Below, piece by piece: positions 8,902-16,451 of a DNA stretch of 64,000 nt. The notes beneath the pieces are model-generated. The model had not been told where the DNA came from. It did no database searches and saw only the letters and a list, made by a program, of their open reading frames with translations. The DNA comes from Candidatus Latescibacterota bacterium (GTDB lineage Bacteria > Latescibacterota > UBA2968 > UBA8231). Made by a program: the position numbers and the translations under genes. The stretch spans positions 53,748 to 117,747 of the forward strand of contig JAJEIO010000032.1 of NCBI GenBank assembly GCA_022827835.1, given 5' to 3'. The first letter of the stretch is position 1. Each line of letters starts with the position of its first letter.

Positions 8902-9899
8902 CGATTCTGGATGGTAAAATGGCGGATGCATTTCTCAACGAATTAGCTTGGCAGCGGTCGTCCCAGCCCGTGCTCTCGACTATGACGACAGATCAGACTT
9001 GGTGCCGGGTGACGCTCTACAATCCCACGGTGATCAAGGTCAACGGTCGGTACGAGATGTGGTATCTGGGCAACAGCAGTGCCACGCGCAACAACGACAT
9101 GGATCTGGGCTATGCCGAATCGGAGGATGGCTTGCACTGGACGGCCTTTTCCGACAACCCCATTCTGCGCACGGGCGAGACCCCTGTGGGCCAAGCGTGG
9201 CAGACACCGCACATTCTCTTTGATGCCGATGAAAGCCTGTACAAGATGTGGTTCGTGATGAGCCAGCGCCTCGGCACTACCAGCAAAGGCCCTCTTATAC
9301 GGCAGATGCTTGGTTATGCCACCAGCCCGGACGGTCGGAGTTGGGAAGTTCATCCCGAGCCACTCTATCCGAGCGGTCGCCGTCCCTGTGTGCTCAAGGA
9401 TGGCCCGGGCCGCTATCGCATGTGGATGAATTCTGCGCCGGCGGCAGACGACGATTTTCGCGCCATGGCCCGTCACATCTACCGCTTTACCTCGGCCGAT
9501 GGTCTGCACTGGAGTCGCGATGTCGAACCAGCGGTTGTGGCCAATGCGACCCACAGGAGCATCGTCTATCCCTATGTGCTAGAAAACAACGGCACCTACA
9601 CCATGTGGTACGGCTGCCACGTGGCAGACGGCATTTTCGAAATTTACGCTTCGACCTCGGCCGACGGTCTGCACTGGAAACACCACTTTGAGCGCTCGGC
9701 CTTCCCGGCCACGCGCCATCCCGACCACTTTGACGGTCGCTACACCTCAACGCCGTGCGTCCTCGCAGACGGCGACCGCTATTTGCTCTATTACTCGGCC
9801 CGCGACCAAGGCAATATCTACGGAGCGGGAGACGGCACAATACAAGTTGATCAAGACGGTATTTACCGCCACATCGGAGTCGCCGTCTGCGAAAAATAG
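8898..9899 (+). CDS. Glycosidase-like five-bladed beta-propeller protein (GH43/GH32/GH130 clan type)
   Basis: A 333-residue protein with no signal peptide. Five repeated aromatic motifs mark the blades: YEMWYLG, YKMWFVM, YRMWMNS, YTMWYGC and YLLYYSA, each followed by an SxDGLHW-like turn in blades 1, 2, 3 and 4. This repeat style is typical of glycan-active propellers and of uncharacterised relatives. I could not assign the acidic catalytic triad. The start is either GTG at 8898, overlapping the previous stop as GTGA, or ATG at 8919; neither has a strong ribosome site. It is the last gene of the PhyH-DUF1028-propeller operon and ends 14 bases before the convergent enolase-superfamily gene. 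Confidence 0.78.
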   Translation: MTILDGKMADAFLNELAWQRSSQPVLSTMTTDQTWCRVTLYNPTVIKVNGRYEMWYLGNSSATRNNDMDLGYAESEDGLHWTAFSDNPILRTGETPVGQAWQTPHILFDADESLYKMWFVMSQRLGTTSKGPLIRQMLGYATSPDGRSWEVHPEPLYPSGRRPCVLKDGPGRYRMWMNSAPAADDDFRAMARHIYRFTSADGLHWSRDVEPAVVANATHRSIVYPYVLENNGTYTMWYGCHVADGIFEIYASTSADGLHWKHHFERSAFPATRHPDHFDGRYTSTPCVLADGDRYLLYYSARDQGNIYGAGDGTIQVDQDGIYRHIGVAVCEK

Positions 9900-9913
9900 A
9901 TGGGTGGGATGTC

Positions 9914-11026
9914 CTACTCGACGACAATCGAATGGATCGTGGCGGCCGCCATGGCTTCCCAGTCCACGGCGAGGCCGAGGCCCGGTCCGGCGGGCGCATA
10001 GGCGTAGCCGTCGGGTTGGGCGCGGATGACGTCCTGCATTCCGTATTCGTAGGGTTCGCAGGGGACTGACTGCTCGAAATAGGAGCAGTTGTCGTGCGCC
10101 AGCATTAGGTGCAGGTTGGCTGCTGACACTAGGCTGTAGCCCCACGACATGATCTCGCATTTCATGCCTGCCGCTTCGGTGAGGGCGATTGCTTTGTTGG
10201 TCTGCGTGATCCCGCCCATCATGGCTGCGTCGGTGCGGGCGCGGCCCCACGCCTTTGAATGAAGGGCTTCGGCAAAGGTGTGGAGATCCTGGAACCAGTT
10301 GCCGGACGGCAGGATGGGAATGGTTACTCGGCTGGTCAGCTCCCGGTAGCCGTCGAGATCTGAGTCGTGTAGCGGGGCTTCAAACCACGTAAAGCCCATT
10401 GCTTCGAGTTCTTGGGCGACGCGCAGGGCGCCGTCGCGGTCGTAGTTGTTCTCGGCGTCGAGCATGAAGGCGACGTCGTTGCCGGGGTACTGCTTCCCGA
10501 CGGCGCGGGCGAGTTCGAGGTCCAGCTCGGGAATGCACCAAGTGTGGAACTTGATGGCCTTGAAGCCTTGGGCGATGAACTCCTCGGCATTTCCTAGATA
10601 GGATTCGACATCCTCAAAGAGCGGGGTGCTGGCGTAAGCGGGGATTTTGTCGCGTGCTCCGCCCAACAGCCGATAGAGCGGCAGTCCCGCTGCCTTGCCC
10701 GCTAGGTCCCACAGGGCGATGTCGATGGCGGCCAACGACTGGGGCGGCAGCGGAAAGACGCGCGGCCTGATCTCGTGCCATATGTGCTCCCGCAAGAGCG
10801 GGTCCTTGCCCAGCAGGATGGGGGCTAGGTGGCGTATGGATTCGGCGGTGTAGCGTTCGAAGTCAAAGGAGGTCGCATTCCAGACGCCAGCTACGCCCTC
10901 GACGCCCTCGTCTGTATAGATGCGGACGACTGTGTTGGTTGAGTACTGGTCCGGCAGATCGTCCGACCAAGTGAAGCGGTCAACTGGCGGGGCTACGGTG
11001 CGTATTTCGACTTTGGTGATGTGCAT
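9914..11026 (-). CDS. Mandelate racemase/muconate lactonizing enzyme (enolase superfamily) family protein
   Basis: 370 residues with an N-terminal capping domain and an eight-stranded barrel. The K-x-H variant of the lysine motif is at K159-F-H161. Metal ligands are D190 (LDAENN) and E216 (FEAPL). The third ligand region reads LPSGNW rather than the usual acidic residue. The segment that normally carries the catalytic His of mandelate-racemase-type enzymes reads CEIMSWG, with Met in the His position. It is therefore a superfamily member with a non-standard active site, and dehydratase or racemase activity should not be assumed. The ATG at 11026 follows AAAGG. It is the third gene of a minus-strand operon behind the PPIase (24-base gap) and the solute-binding protein. 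Confidence 0.85.
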   Translation of the reverse strand: MHITKVEIRTVAPPVDRFTWSDDLPDQYSTNTVVRIYTDEGVEGVAGVWNATSFDFERYTAESIRHLAPILLGKDPLLREHIWHEIRPRVFPLPPQSLAAIDIALWDLAGKAAGLPLYRLLGGARDKIPAYASTPLFEDVESYLGNAEEFIAQGFKAIKFHTWCIPELDLELARAVGKQYPGNDVAFMLDAENNYDRDGALRVAQELEAMGFTWFEAPLHDSDLDGYRELTSRVTIPILPSGNWFQDLHTFAEALHSKAWGRARTDAAMMGGITQTNKAIALTEAAGMKCEIMSWGYSLVSAANLHLMLAHDNCSYFEQSVPCEPYEYGMQDVIRAQPDGYAYAPAGPGLGLAVDWEAMAAATIHSIVVE

Positions 11027-11050
11027 GGAATGCCTTTCGTAGGAATGAAT

Positions 11051-12736
11051 TTATAAGGTCGATTCGGACGCGAGATTCTCGGGGTATATTTCGATTTGCT
11101 CTGCGTACTTCTCCCGCAGTTGGCTTAGAAAAGCTTCAAAGCGTTCCTCAATGCGTTGGCCATTTGCCGAGCGCACCATCTTTTTTATGGTTTGCTGAAC
11201 TTCGGGATGGGCAAAAGGTAGCAATCGGGCAGGGCGTTGTTCTAGCGTGCGAAACACGATGTACCCCGGCCAGATTTTTTCGCGTGGCTGGAAATGCACC
11301 AAGAAAGGTCCGCCGACTTTTCCTACTGGGGTTTTGCGAACGGCTGCTAACACTGCCGACATGGTGTGCGGGGAGTGGGCGTGTTGTTCGTCTTCCTCGC
11401 GGTGGATGTGGTAAATGTTATAGTGAAACCAAGCGTCGTGAAAGCGCGGATAACCTTGGGCCAAAGTCCACATGTCGGCTCCTTGGCGCACTTTTTCGGC
11501 AACGTCGAGTGCATCTGCTTCGTGGTGGAGCAGGATGGCTTCGTAGATGAGCAGATCGGGATCGGTAAACCAGGATAGATGCTCCTCGTAATAGGTCCGC
11601 ATAGCAGCTTCGTTGACAATCGGCGCTTCTGCTTCTAGGCGGCGCAGCTCTTCGATCATTAGTAGCGGTTGACGCTTTTCCAGGTAGCGCTTCATCTCGT
11701 CGTCGTCGGCTAGCCCGGCCTGCTGAGCGGCTAGCGGCAGCAGTACGGAATCGACGGCTGTGCGTCTGGCGTACCGAGCGATACTCGCGGTATCTACGGT
11801 TACGGGACGCCGTTGGGATGGGGTTGCTAGGAGCCATTGCAGGTACTGCCCAAGCGCGACCTGTCCTCCTTCATAGAGTATTAGCTGCTTTACTGACTGC
11901 TCGTCCTCGTTGAACTCGGGGATGCCGTGAGAGGCGGTTTTGCCCAGCTTGACTAGCTGCAACCAAGTTTCTTCGACTAGCTGTAGATTGAACTGCTTTC
12001 TGATGTTCGTGCGAAACTCCGCCGTGCGCACGGCAAGGCGATCTGCGTAGAGCCGGTCTTTAATCCTCTTTTTTAAAGACTCATAGGGCAGCGGGCGCTC
12101 GTTCTCCACGCGCACGATGTGGAAGTAGCCCTCCCTGCCTTGGAAAGGCTCAGACAGCTCGCCCGGCTGCATGGAGAAGAGCACCTTGCTGACGGGGCCG
12201 GCCATCAAGGACTCGTCCCAGTAGCCTAGGTCGCCTCCTTTATCAGCGGTCTGTTGGTCCAGGGAAAAACGACGGGCTAGCTCGGCGAAATCTTCGCCGT
12301 CTAGGAGCGCTTGGTAGAGCGTTTGCGCTTCTGCGGCGGTTTTCACCATGAGATGCCGTCCTCGCACCTCGCGCTTGGTGCGGAGGTCGCTGTTTTCGTA
12401 ATAGGTCCTGATCTCTGCGTCAGAGATCGTTATGTGGCTTTTAACCTCTCTTTCGATGAGGCGTTCTACGGCTCGTTGTCGGCGCACGCGTTCTAAGCTG
12501 GCTAGTACCTGTGCGCTCTTATTCAGTTCTCTATTCTTGGCTTCTATGAACAGCAACTCGCGATTGATAAGCGTCTCTAGGACATCTCGCTTTGATTGTT
12601 TTTGCTCCTGCGGCAGCTTGTCCCAGACCCGTTCCACCTGATCGATCTCGATGGTGCGATCGGCGATCCGCGCTGCTACAGAATGGTTCTCCGCACATCC
12701 CAAAAGGGAGCCGAACAAAAGGACCGCGATTATCAC
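11051..12736 (-). CDS. Parvulin-type peptidyl-prolyl isomerase lipoprotein (SurA/PrsA-like)
   Basis: 561 residues. The N terminus is a short lipoprotein signal with lipobox SLLGC (Cys14). A SurA-N-like helical region (about 25-115) is followed by a parvulin rotamase domain (about 118-212) with the landmarks RHLMVK, FAELARRFS, KGGDLGYW and GYFHIVRVE. The remaining 340 residues are a helical C-terminal chaperone-like extension. Such proteins assist folding of exported and outer-membrane proteins on the periplasmic side. It lies 81 bases downstream of the solute-binding lipoprotein and 24 bases before the enolase-superfamily gene. A foldase fits the many exported proteins encoded nearby, though it is not adjacent to them. 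Confidence 0.87.
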   Translation of the reverse strand: MIIAVLLFGSLLGCAENHSVAARIADRTIEIDQVERVWDKLPQEQKQSKRDVLETLINRELLFIEAKNRELNKSAQVLASLERVRRQRAVERLIEREVKSHITISDAEIRTYYENSDLRTKREVRGRHLMVKTAAEAQTLYQALLDGEDFAELARRFSLDQQTADKGGDLGYWDESLMAGPVSKVLFSMQPGELSEPFQGREGYFHIVRVENERPLPYESLKKRIKDRLYADRLAVRTAEFRTNIRKQFNLQLVEETWLQLVKLGKTASHGIPEFNEDEQSVKQLILYEGGQVALGQYLQWLLATPSQRRPVTVDTASIARYARRTAVDSVLLPLAAQQAGLADDDEMKRYLEKRQPLLMIEELRRLEAEAPIVNEAAMRTYYEEHLSWFTDPDLLIYEAILLHHEADALDVAEKVRQGADMWTLAQGYPRFHDAWFHYNIYHIHREEDEQHAHSPHTMSAVLAAVRKTPVGKVGGPFLVHFQPREKIWPGYIVFRTLEQRPARLLPFAHPEVQQTIKKMVRSANGQRIEERFEAFLSQLREKYAEQIEIYPENLASESTL

Positions 12737-12817
12737 TATAGCTTCTCCACAGTTCAGGATTGTGCGGGGAGGGTAAGGACGAGGTAGAAGTTCTTGGTGA
12801 AGGGCGAAGTTTGCAAT

Positions 12818-14551
12818 TTATTGCACAGGTTCGAGTTCGAGGAGAACCAGCAGCCAAGTGCGCGCCCAATAGGCACTGTTGATATAAGGCGTCTCCGCGG
12901 TGGGCCAGTTCCGCCAGTAGGTTTCGTTGTGGGGGATTCTGTGGTACCACTGGAGCAGTGGAATAGAGGGCAACTCGCGCAGCCAGATTTCCATGGCTTG
13001 GCGAAAGTGTTCGAGTAGTTGCGGATCGTCGGGGGCCGTGCCAGCCATGCGATCGATGATTTGGTCGAAGTGGTCGTTTTGCCAACGCCAGAAGTAGATA
13101 GCGGCCGTGCCGGTTGGTTGCACGTAGCGGCTGTGATAGAGTCTGAGGGTGAAATACGGGTCGCGCACGCTGCCCGCGTTGCCAATCAGGAAGGCCCGGG
13201 CGTCGCCCACGGTCATGCGGGTGTAATAATCGGAAGTCATTCTGAAACCAGCATCGAAGCCGGCGCGGCGTAGCTGTTCGACTAACACGGGGACGATATC
13301 GTGGAGATTCGGATGCAGGTCGATGGTGATTTTGAACGGCGTGCCTCCTTTGGTCCAGATGCCTTTTTCCAGCACCCAACCTCGGCGCTGCATGATCCCT
13401 GTGGTCTTGGCTGGGTCGTGTGTGCCGACTGGATAGCGGGCGAGCAAATCCTCAATCTGATTTGTGAAACGGCGTAGGGGTGGGAAGTCTGGAAAGGGCA
13501 GCAGGGAATAGGTGCCCGCGCCCTGCCAGCCGACCTCGACGAGTTGCTGCCGGTCAATGGCGTGGTTGATGGCCCAGCGGATTTCCGCATCTGCAAACGG
13601 CGTTTCGAGATTGTTAAAACCCAAGGCGATAGGCCACCAATCGAGGTAGCCGTAGGGTGGTTCGCGGCCGGTCCAAGTGGATACGTCGGGGTTCTGGTCG
13701 AGAATGGTCTTGATATTGGACGGGCGCAGATCCAGACAGGTGTCCATTTGGTTGCTGATCAGCAATTGCACCCTTTTGTCTTCGTCCATGTAGGGCAGAT
13801 AGATCAGGCGTTCTACGCGAGGGAGTCGGCGAAAGCCGACCTCAGCCGCCCACCAGTCCCGCCGCAGATCCCAGATCCGCTGCTGAGGCTCGGAACGGAC
13901 GAGCCGGTAGGGGCCGCTGACTACGGGCCAGCCGCGTTGGAGATCTAGGTTGGCGAAGGTTTTCGCGTCTTCTCCCTCCCAGATGTGCTTGGGGACAATG
14001 GGAATGCCGTTGCCGAAATTGTTAGTTAAATACTCGAATACGAAGCGCGGGTTCGGCGATTTTAGCGCGATTTTCGCCTGTAGGTCGTCCACGACGCTGG
14101 CCTCTGCAACCCATAGCTCCATATCGACCGAGGCGTTGAGGACGGGAGCGTTTTTTTTGAGCATGTCGATTGTGAATACTAGATCCGCCGCAGTCCAAGG
14201 CGTGCCGTCGCTCCATTTTACTCCGTCTCTGAGGTGGATAGTCACTTCGGTGAAGTCGTCGTTGTACTCGTGGCCGGTGGCGATCCAGGGGATGAGGTTT
14301 TGTTCTTTGCCATAGGGGTTGTAGAAGTAGAGTGGTTCGTAGAGGAAATTGTGGCCAGTGCTGGAGATGCTGCCGGGGAGAAAAGGGTTGAAGGAATCGT
14401 AGTCCTGGATTTGGCCGGCGCAGGTGTTGGGCGGCGTGCAGTTCATTATGAGTGAGCGGTTGCGGGGGACGTCTGCTTCGTCGTTGACATCGCCGCCGCA
14501 GGCAAAGAGCAGGCAGCAGGCGAGCAAGCCGCTCAGCACGCAGTTAAACAT
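12818..14551 (-). CDS. Family 5 extracellular solute-binding lipoprotein (oligopeptide/nickel ABC type)
   Basis: 577 residues. The lipobox LLFAC (Cys18) is followed by the SBP_bac_5 fold: DYDSFNPFLPG, FLYEPLYFYNPYG, an IHLRDGVKWSDGTPWTAADL signature near residue 115, and the typical C-terminal lobe. It binds peptides or other small ligands outside the membrane for an ABC importer. No permease or ATPase gene is adjacent, so the transporter must be encoded elsewhere, or the protein is a solitary receptor. The ATG at 14551 follows GGAG; an upstream in-frame ATG at 14587 would put 12 polar residues before the signal peptide and is rejected. It is divergent from the CBM9-like gene at 14721 and leads the operon with the PPIase and the enolase-superfamily protein. 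Confidence 0.88.
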   Translation of the reverse strand: MFNCVLSGLLACCLLFACGGDVNDEADVPRNRSLIMNCTPPNTCAGQIQDYDSFNPFLPGSISSTGHNFLYEPLYFYNPYGKEQNLIPWIATGHEYNDDFTEVTIHLRDGVKWSDGTPWTAADLVFTIDMLKKNAPVLNASVDMELWVAEASVVDDLQAKIALKSPNPRFVFEYLTNNFGNGIPIVPKHIWEGEDAKTFANLDLQRGWPVVSGPYRLVRSEPQQRIWDLRRDWWAAEVGFRRLPRVERLIYLPYMDEDKRVQLLISNQMDTCLDLRPSNIKTILDQNPDVSTWTGREPPYGYLDWWPIALGFNNLETPFADAEIRWAINHAIDRQQLVEVGWQGAGTYSLLPFPDFPPLRRFTNQIEDLLARYPVGTHDPAKTTGIMQRRGWVLEKGIWTKGGTPFKITIDLHPNLHDIVPVLVEQLRRAGFDAGFRMTSDYYTRMTVGDARAFLIGNAGSVRDPYFTLRLYHSRYVQPTGTAAIYFWRWQNDHFDQIIDRMAGTAPDDPQLLEHFRQAMEIWLRELPSIPLLQWYHRIPHNETYWRNWPTAETPYINSAYWARTWLLVLLELEPVQ

Positions 14552-14720
14552 GGGGGGCAAATCTCCATAGTGAAAGTTGACATGCACTATGCTATTAAAT
14601 AGCTTGGACGGGCAAAAGGGCGCATGGTATAACTCTTCAAAAAGGAGGTTTTAGTTGTTAGCAGAAAGAGCATATCGGACAAACGAAACAGCCAATTTAA
14701 TCTCTAACAGGAGGCTAACT

Positions 14721-15629
14721 ATGAGAATCTGTGCTGTTTTTGGCGTTTTGCTGTTGGCTGCGAGCACGTGCTTTGCGCACAGCAACGCCAATGGTTTTGG
14801 GTATTTCGCTTTGGAATGGCCCTCGGATGTGACGTACGTCGCCGATGGCGAGGACGGAGATTGGGCGTGGTACGATCCCAATTTTATCGTCACTCCCGAC
14901 GAAATGGGCGAGGTCGTACAGCAGGTAATTCCCGACAAGAGCGATATCGATGTTTCCATCAGGACCGCTTGGACGCAGGCACCCGACAACCGCATCTATG
15001 GCTTTGTGCGGGTGACGGACGATTCGCTGCACGCGGCCGAAACGGATCCGGAAAACGGATGGTATGAGGACGACCTCGAAATTATTACCGACGGCGACCA
15101 CAGCGGCGGTCCGTACCGCGATCCGAACCAAGTAAATGCGCAGCAGTGGACCATGCACGTGCAGGTGCCCGGCGGGTATTCGACGCCCTACGGCAACGGC
15201 ACAACTTGGCTGCGCAAAGACGCCGATCCGGCCAAGCAGTGGGCTACGGCCTATATTGAGGCCGATGTCGGTCTCAGCCCGCCTGGCGCTACGCATGGAT
15301 CGACTAATGTCACCTTAGGCTATGAGTTCGCCATGCCGCTGTGGGTCAATTTGGAAAACGACGAGGCCTCTACCGAACGCGTGGTCCTGCAGCCGGGAAT
15401 GACCATTGGTCTCACCTATCAGCTCAACGAGGCCGATACAACGCCGGCTGAGGGTGCCGCCCGGACGCATCAGCTAGTCACCGGAGACGTCAACGGGGCA
15501 CATAGAGATCAGGATTTCGCCTCTGACTTTACCCTACTGACCGTAGGTGAGTACACCCGGGGCAGCGATGCTGGCACTGCGGTCGAAGGCAGTACTTGGG
15601 GAAAAATTAAGGCGACTTTCGACGAGTAA
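14721..15629 (+). CDS. Secreted CBM9/DOMON-like protein with C-terminal WGxIK tail
   Basis: 302 residues: a signal peptide (MRICAVFGVLLLAASTCFA), then one beta-sandwich domain resembling family 9 carbohydrate-binding modules (VADGEDGDWAW, PDNRIYGFVRVTDD, YEDDLEIITDGDHSGG). These patterns usually mark sugar- or heme-binding extracellular domains; the ligand is unknown. The C terminus is TAVEGSTWGKIKATFDE, the short tail shared by six secreted proteins in the window. The start ATG at 14721 follows AGGAGGC. A second, stronger AAAGGAGG at 14641 sits 6 bases before an in-frame TTG (14655) that would add 22 residues before the signal peptide; I consider it less likely. It is paralogous to 36020-36937 and 55018-55947. 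Confidence 0.85.
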   Translation: MRICAVFGVLLLAASTCFAHSNANGFGYFALEWPSDVTYVADGEDGDWAWYDPNFIVTPDEMGEVVQQVIPDKSDIDVSIRTAWTQAPDNRIYGFVRVTDDSLHAAETDPENGWYEDDLEIITDGDHSGGPYRDPNQVNAQQWTMHVQVPGGYSTPYGNGTTWLRKDADPAKQWATAYIEADVGLSPPGATHGSTNVTLGYEFAMPLWVNLENDEASTERVVLQPGMTIGLTYQLNEADTTPAEGAARTHQLVTGDVNGAHRDQDFASDFTLLTVGEYTRGSDAGTAVEGSTWGKIKATFDE

Positions 15630-15649
15630 GATTTCTTCATTCTATGTAC

Positions 15650-15689
15650 AGCGGGGGAGGAGAGGTGTGACTATCTCTACTTCCCCGCT
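15650..15689 (+). terminator. Possible terminator hairpin after the CBM9-like gene
   Basis: The arms AGCGGGG (15650-15656) and CCCCGCT (15683-15689) pair, with an inner AGAG/CTCT stem. A T-containing tract (TTCGCGTTTT) follows. It sits 20 bases after the stop at 15629 and before the lipoprotein gene at 15726. The loop is long, so it may be weak. Confidence 0.45.
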
Positions 15690-15725
15690 TTCGCGTTTTG
15701 TAGGACGTTTGGGAAGCGCTTTGCT

Positions 15726-16451
15726 ATGAGTCTATGCTTGAGTGTCTTGGTGCTGTTGGTGCTGGTCGGTTGCGGTCGCTACTTCCCAGGACCAATCGAA
15801 CCTGCGCCCGAAAATCGCCAGGAAGTCTATGCTTCGGTCGAGGACGACGGAACCATTATCGCCGTTTTCAACCGCCTCGAAGTTTCCCTGCGTCCCATGA
15901 CGGACGAAGAGTTGAACCGGCAATTCGCCGAGTACTCTGTGGCGGGTGCCAATTCCAAGAATCCATATACCTTCGGCAACTGGAAGCCGCTGGGCGATAC
16001 CTATACGCCGCCCAAGTACACTGTCTTTTCGGTTCAGGTGAAAAACTATGAGTATCCCAAGGTGCATCTGGACCCCACTCGCATAACCCTCGTCTCCCAA
16101 CAGGCTGGCCGCGAGTACGATCCGCTCAACAGAACGGACATCCTCGAATTCTATGCTTCCATGATTCCCGGATATGCGGGTAATGCCTACAGCGTCTTCC
16201 AAGAGCGCCGGGAGATTCTGACCCGCACCATGTATCCAGCCGAAGACGTTTTCAGCGGCCAAGAAGTCGAGGGGTATGTGGTGTTTCCCGCGTTACCCCA
16301 CGATATCAATGAGTTTACCGTTCACCTCAGCGACGTGGCGATTCGCTTTGACTTTAGGCAGCAACCTGTCGAGACCATAGATCTGGCGTATCGCTTCCAG
16401 CGCGAGGTGTTCAGAGGATATCAGCCGCCGGCAGATTGGGCGCAAGAATGA
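15726..16451 (+). CDS. Uncharacterised lipoprotein coupled to a discoidin/FlgD surface protein
   Basis: 241 residues with a clear lipobox LVGC (Cys16). The mature part is beta-rich: KYTVFSVQVKNYEYPKVHLD reads like an Ig-type strand pair, and EVEGYVVFPALPHDINEFTV resembles the closing strand of DUF4352-like or telomeric-repeat-type beta-sandwich domains. I do not recognise a named family. Its stop overlaps the next start as ATGA at 16448-16451, so it is translationally coupled to the discoidin/FlgD protein. This suggests an envelope lipoprotein that partners with or helps localise that exported protein. The start ATG at 15726 has no strong ribosome site. Confidence 0.75.
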   Translation: MSLCLSVLVLLVLVGCGRYFPGPIEPAPENRQEVYASVEDDGTIIAVFNRLEVSLRPMTDEELNRQFAEYSVAGANSKNPYTFGNWKPLGDTYTPPKYTVFSVQVKNYEYPKVHLDPTRITLVSQQAGREYDPLNRTDILEFYASMIPGYAGNAYSVFQERREILTRTMYPAEDVFSGQEVEGYVVFPALPHDINEFTVHLSDVAIRFDFRQQPVETIDLAYRFQREVFRGYQPPADWAQE

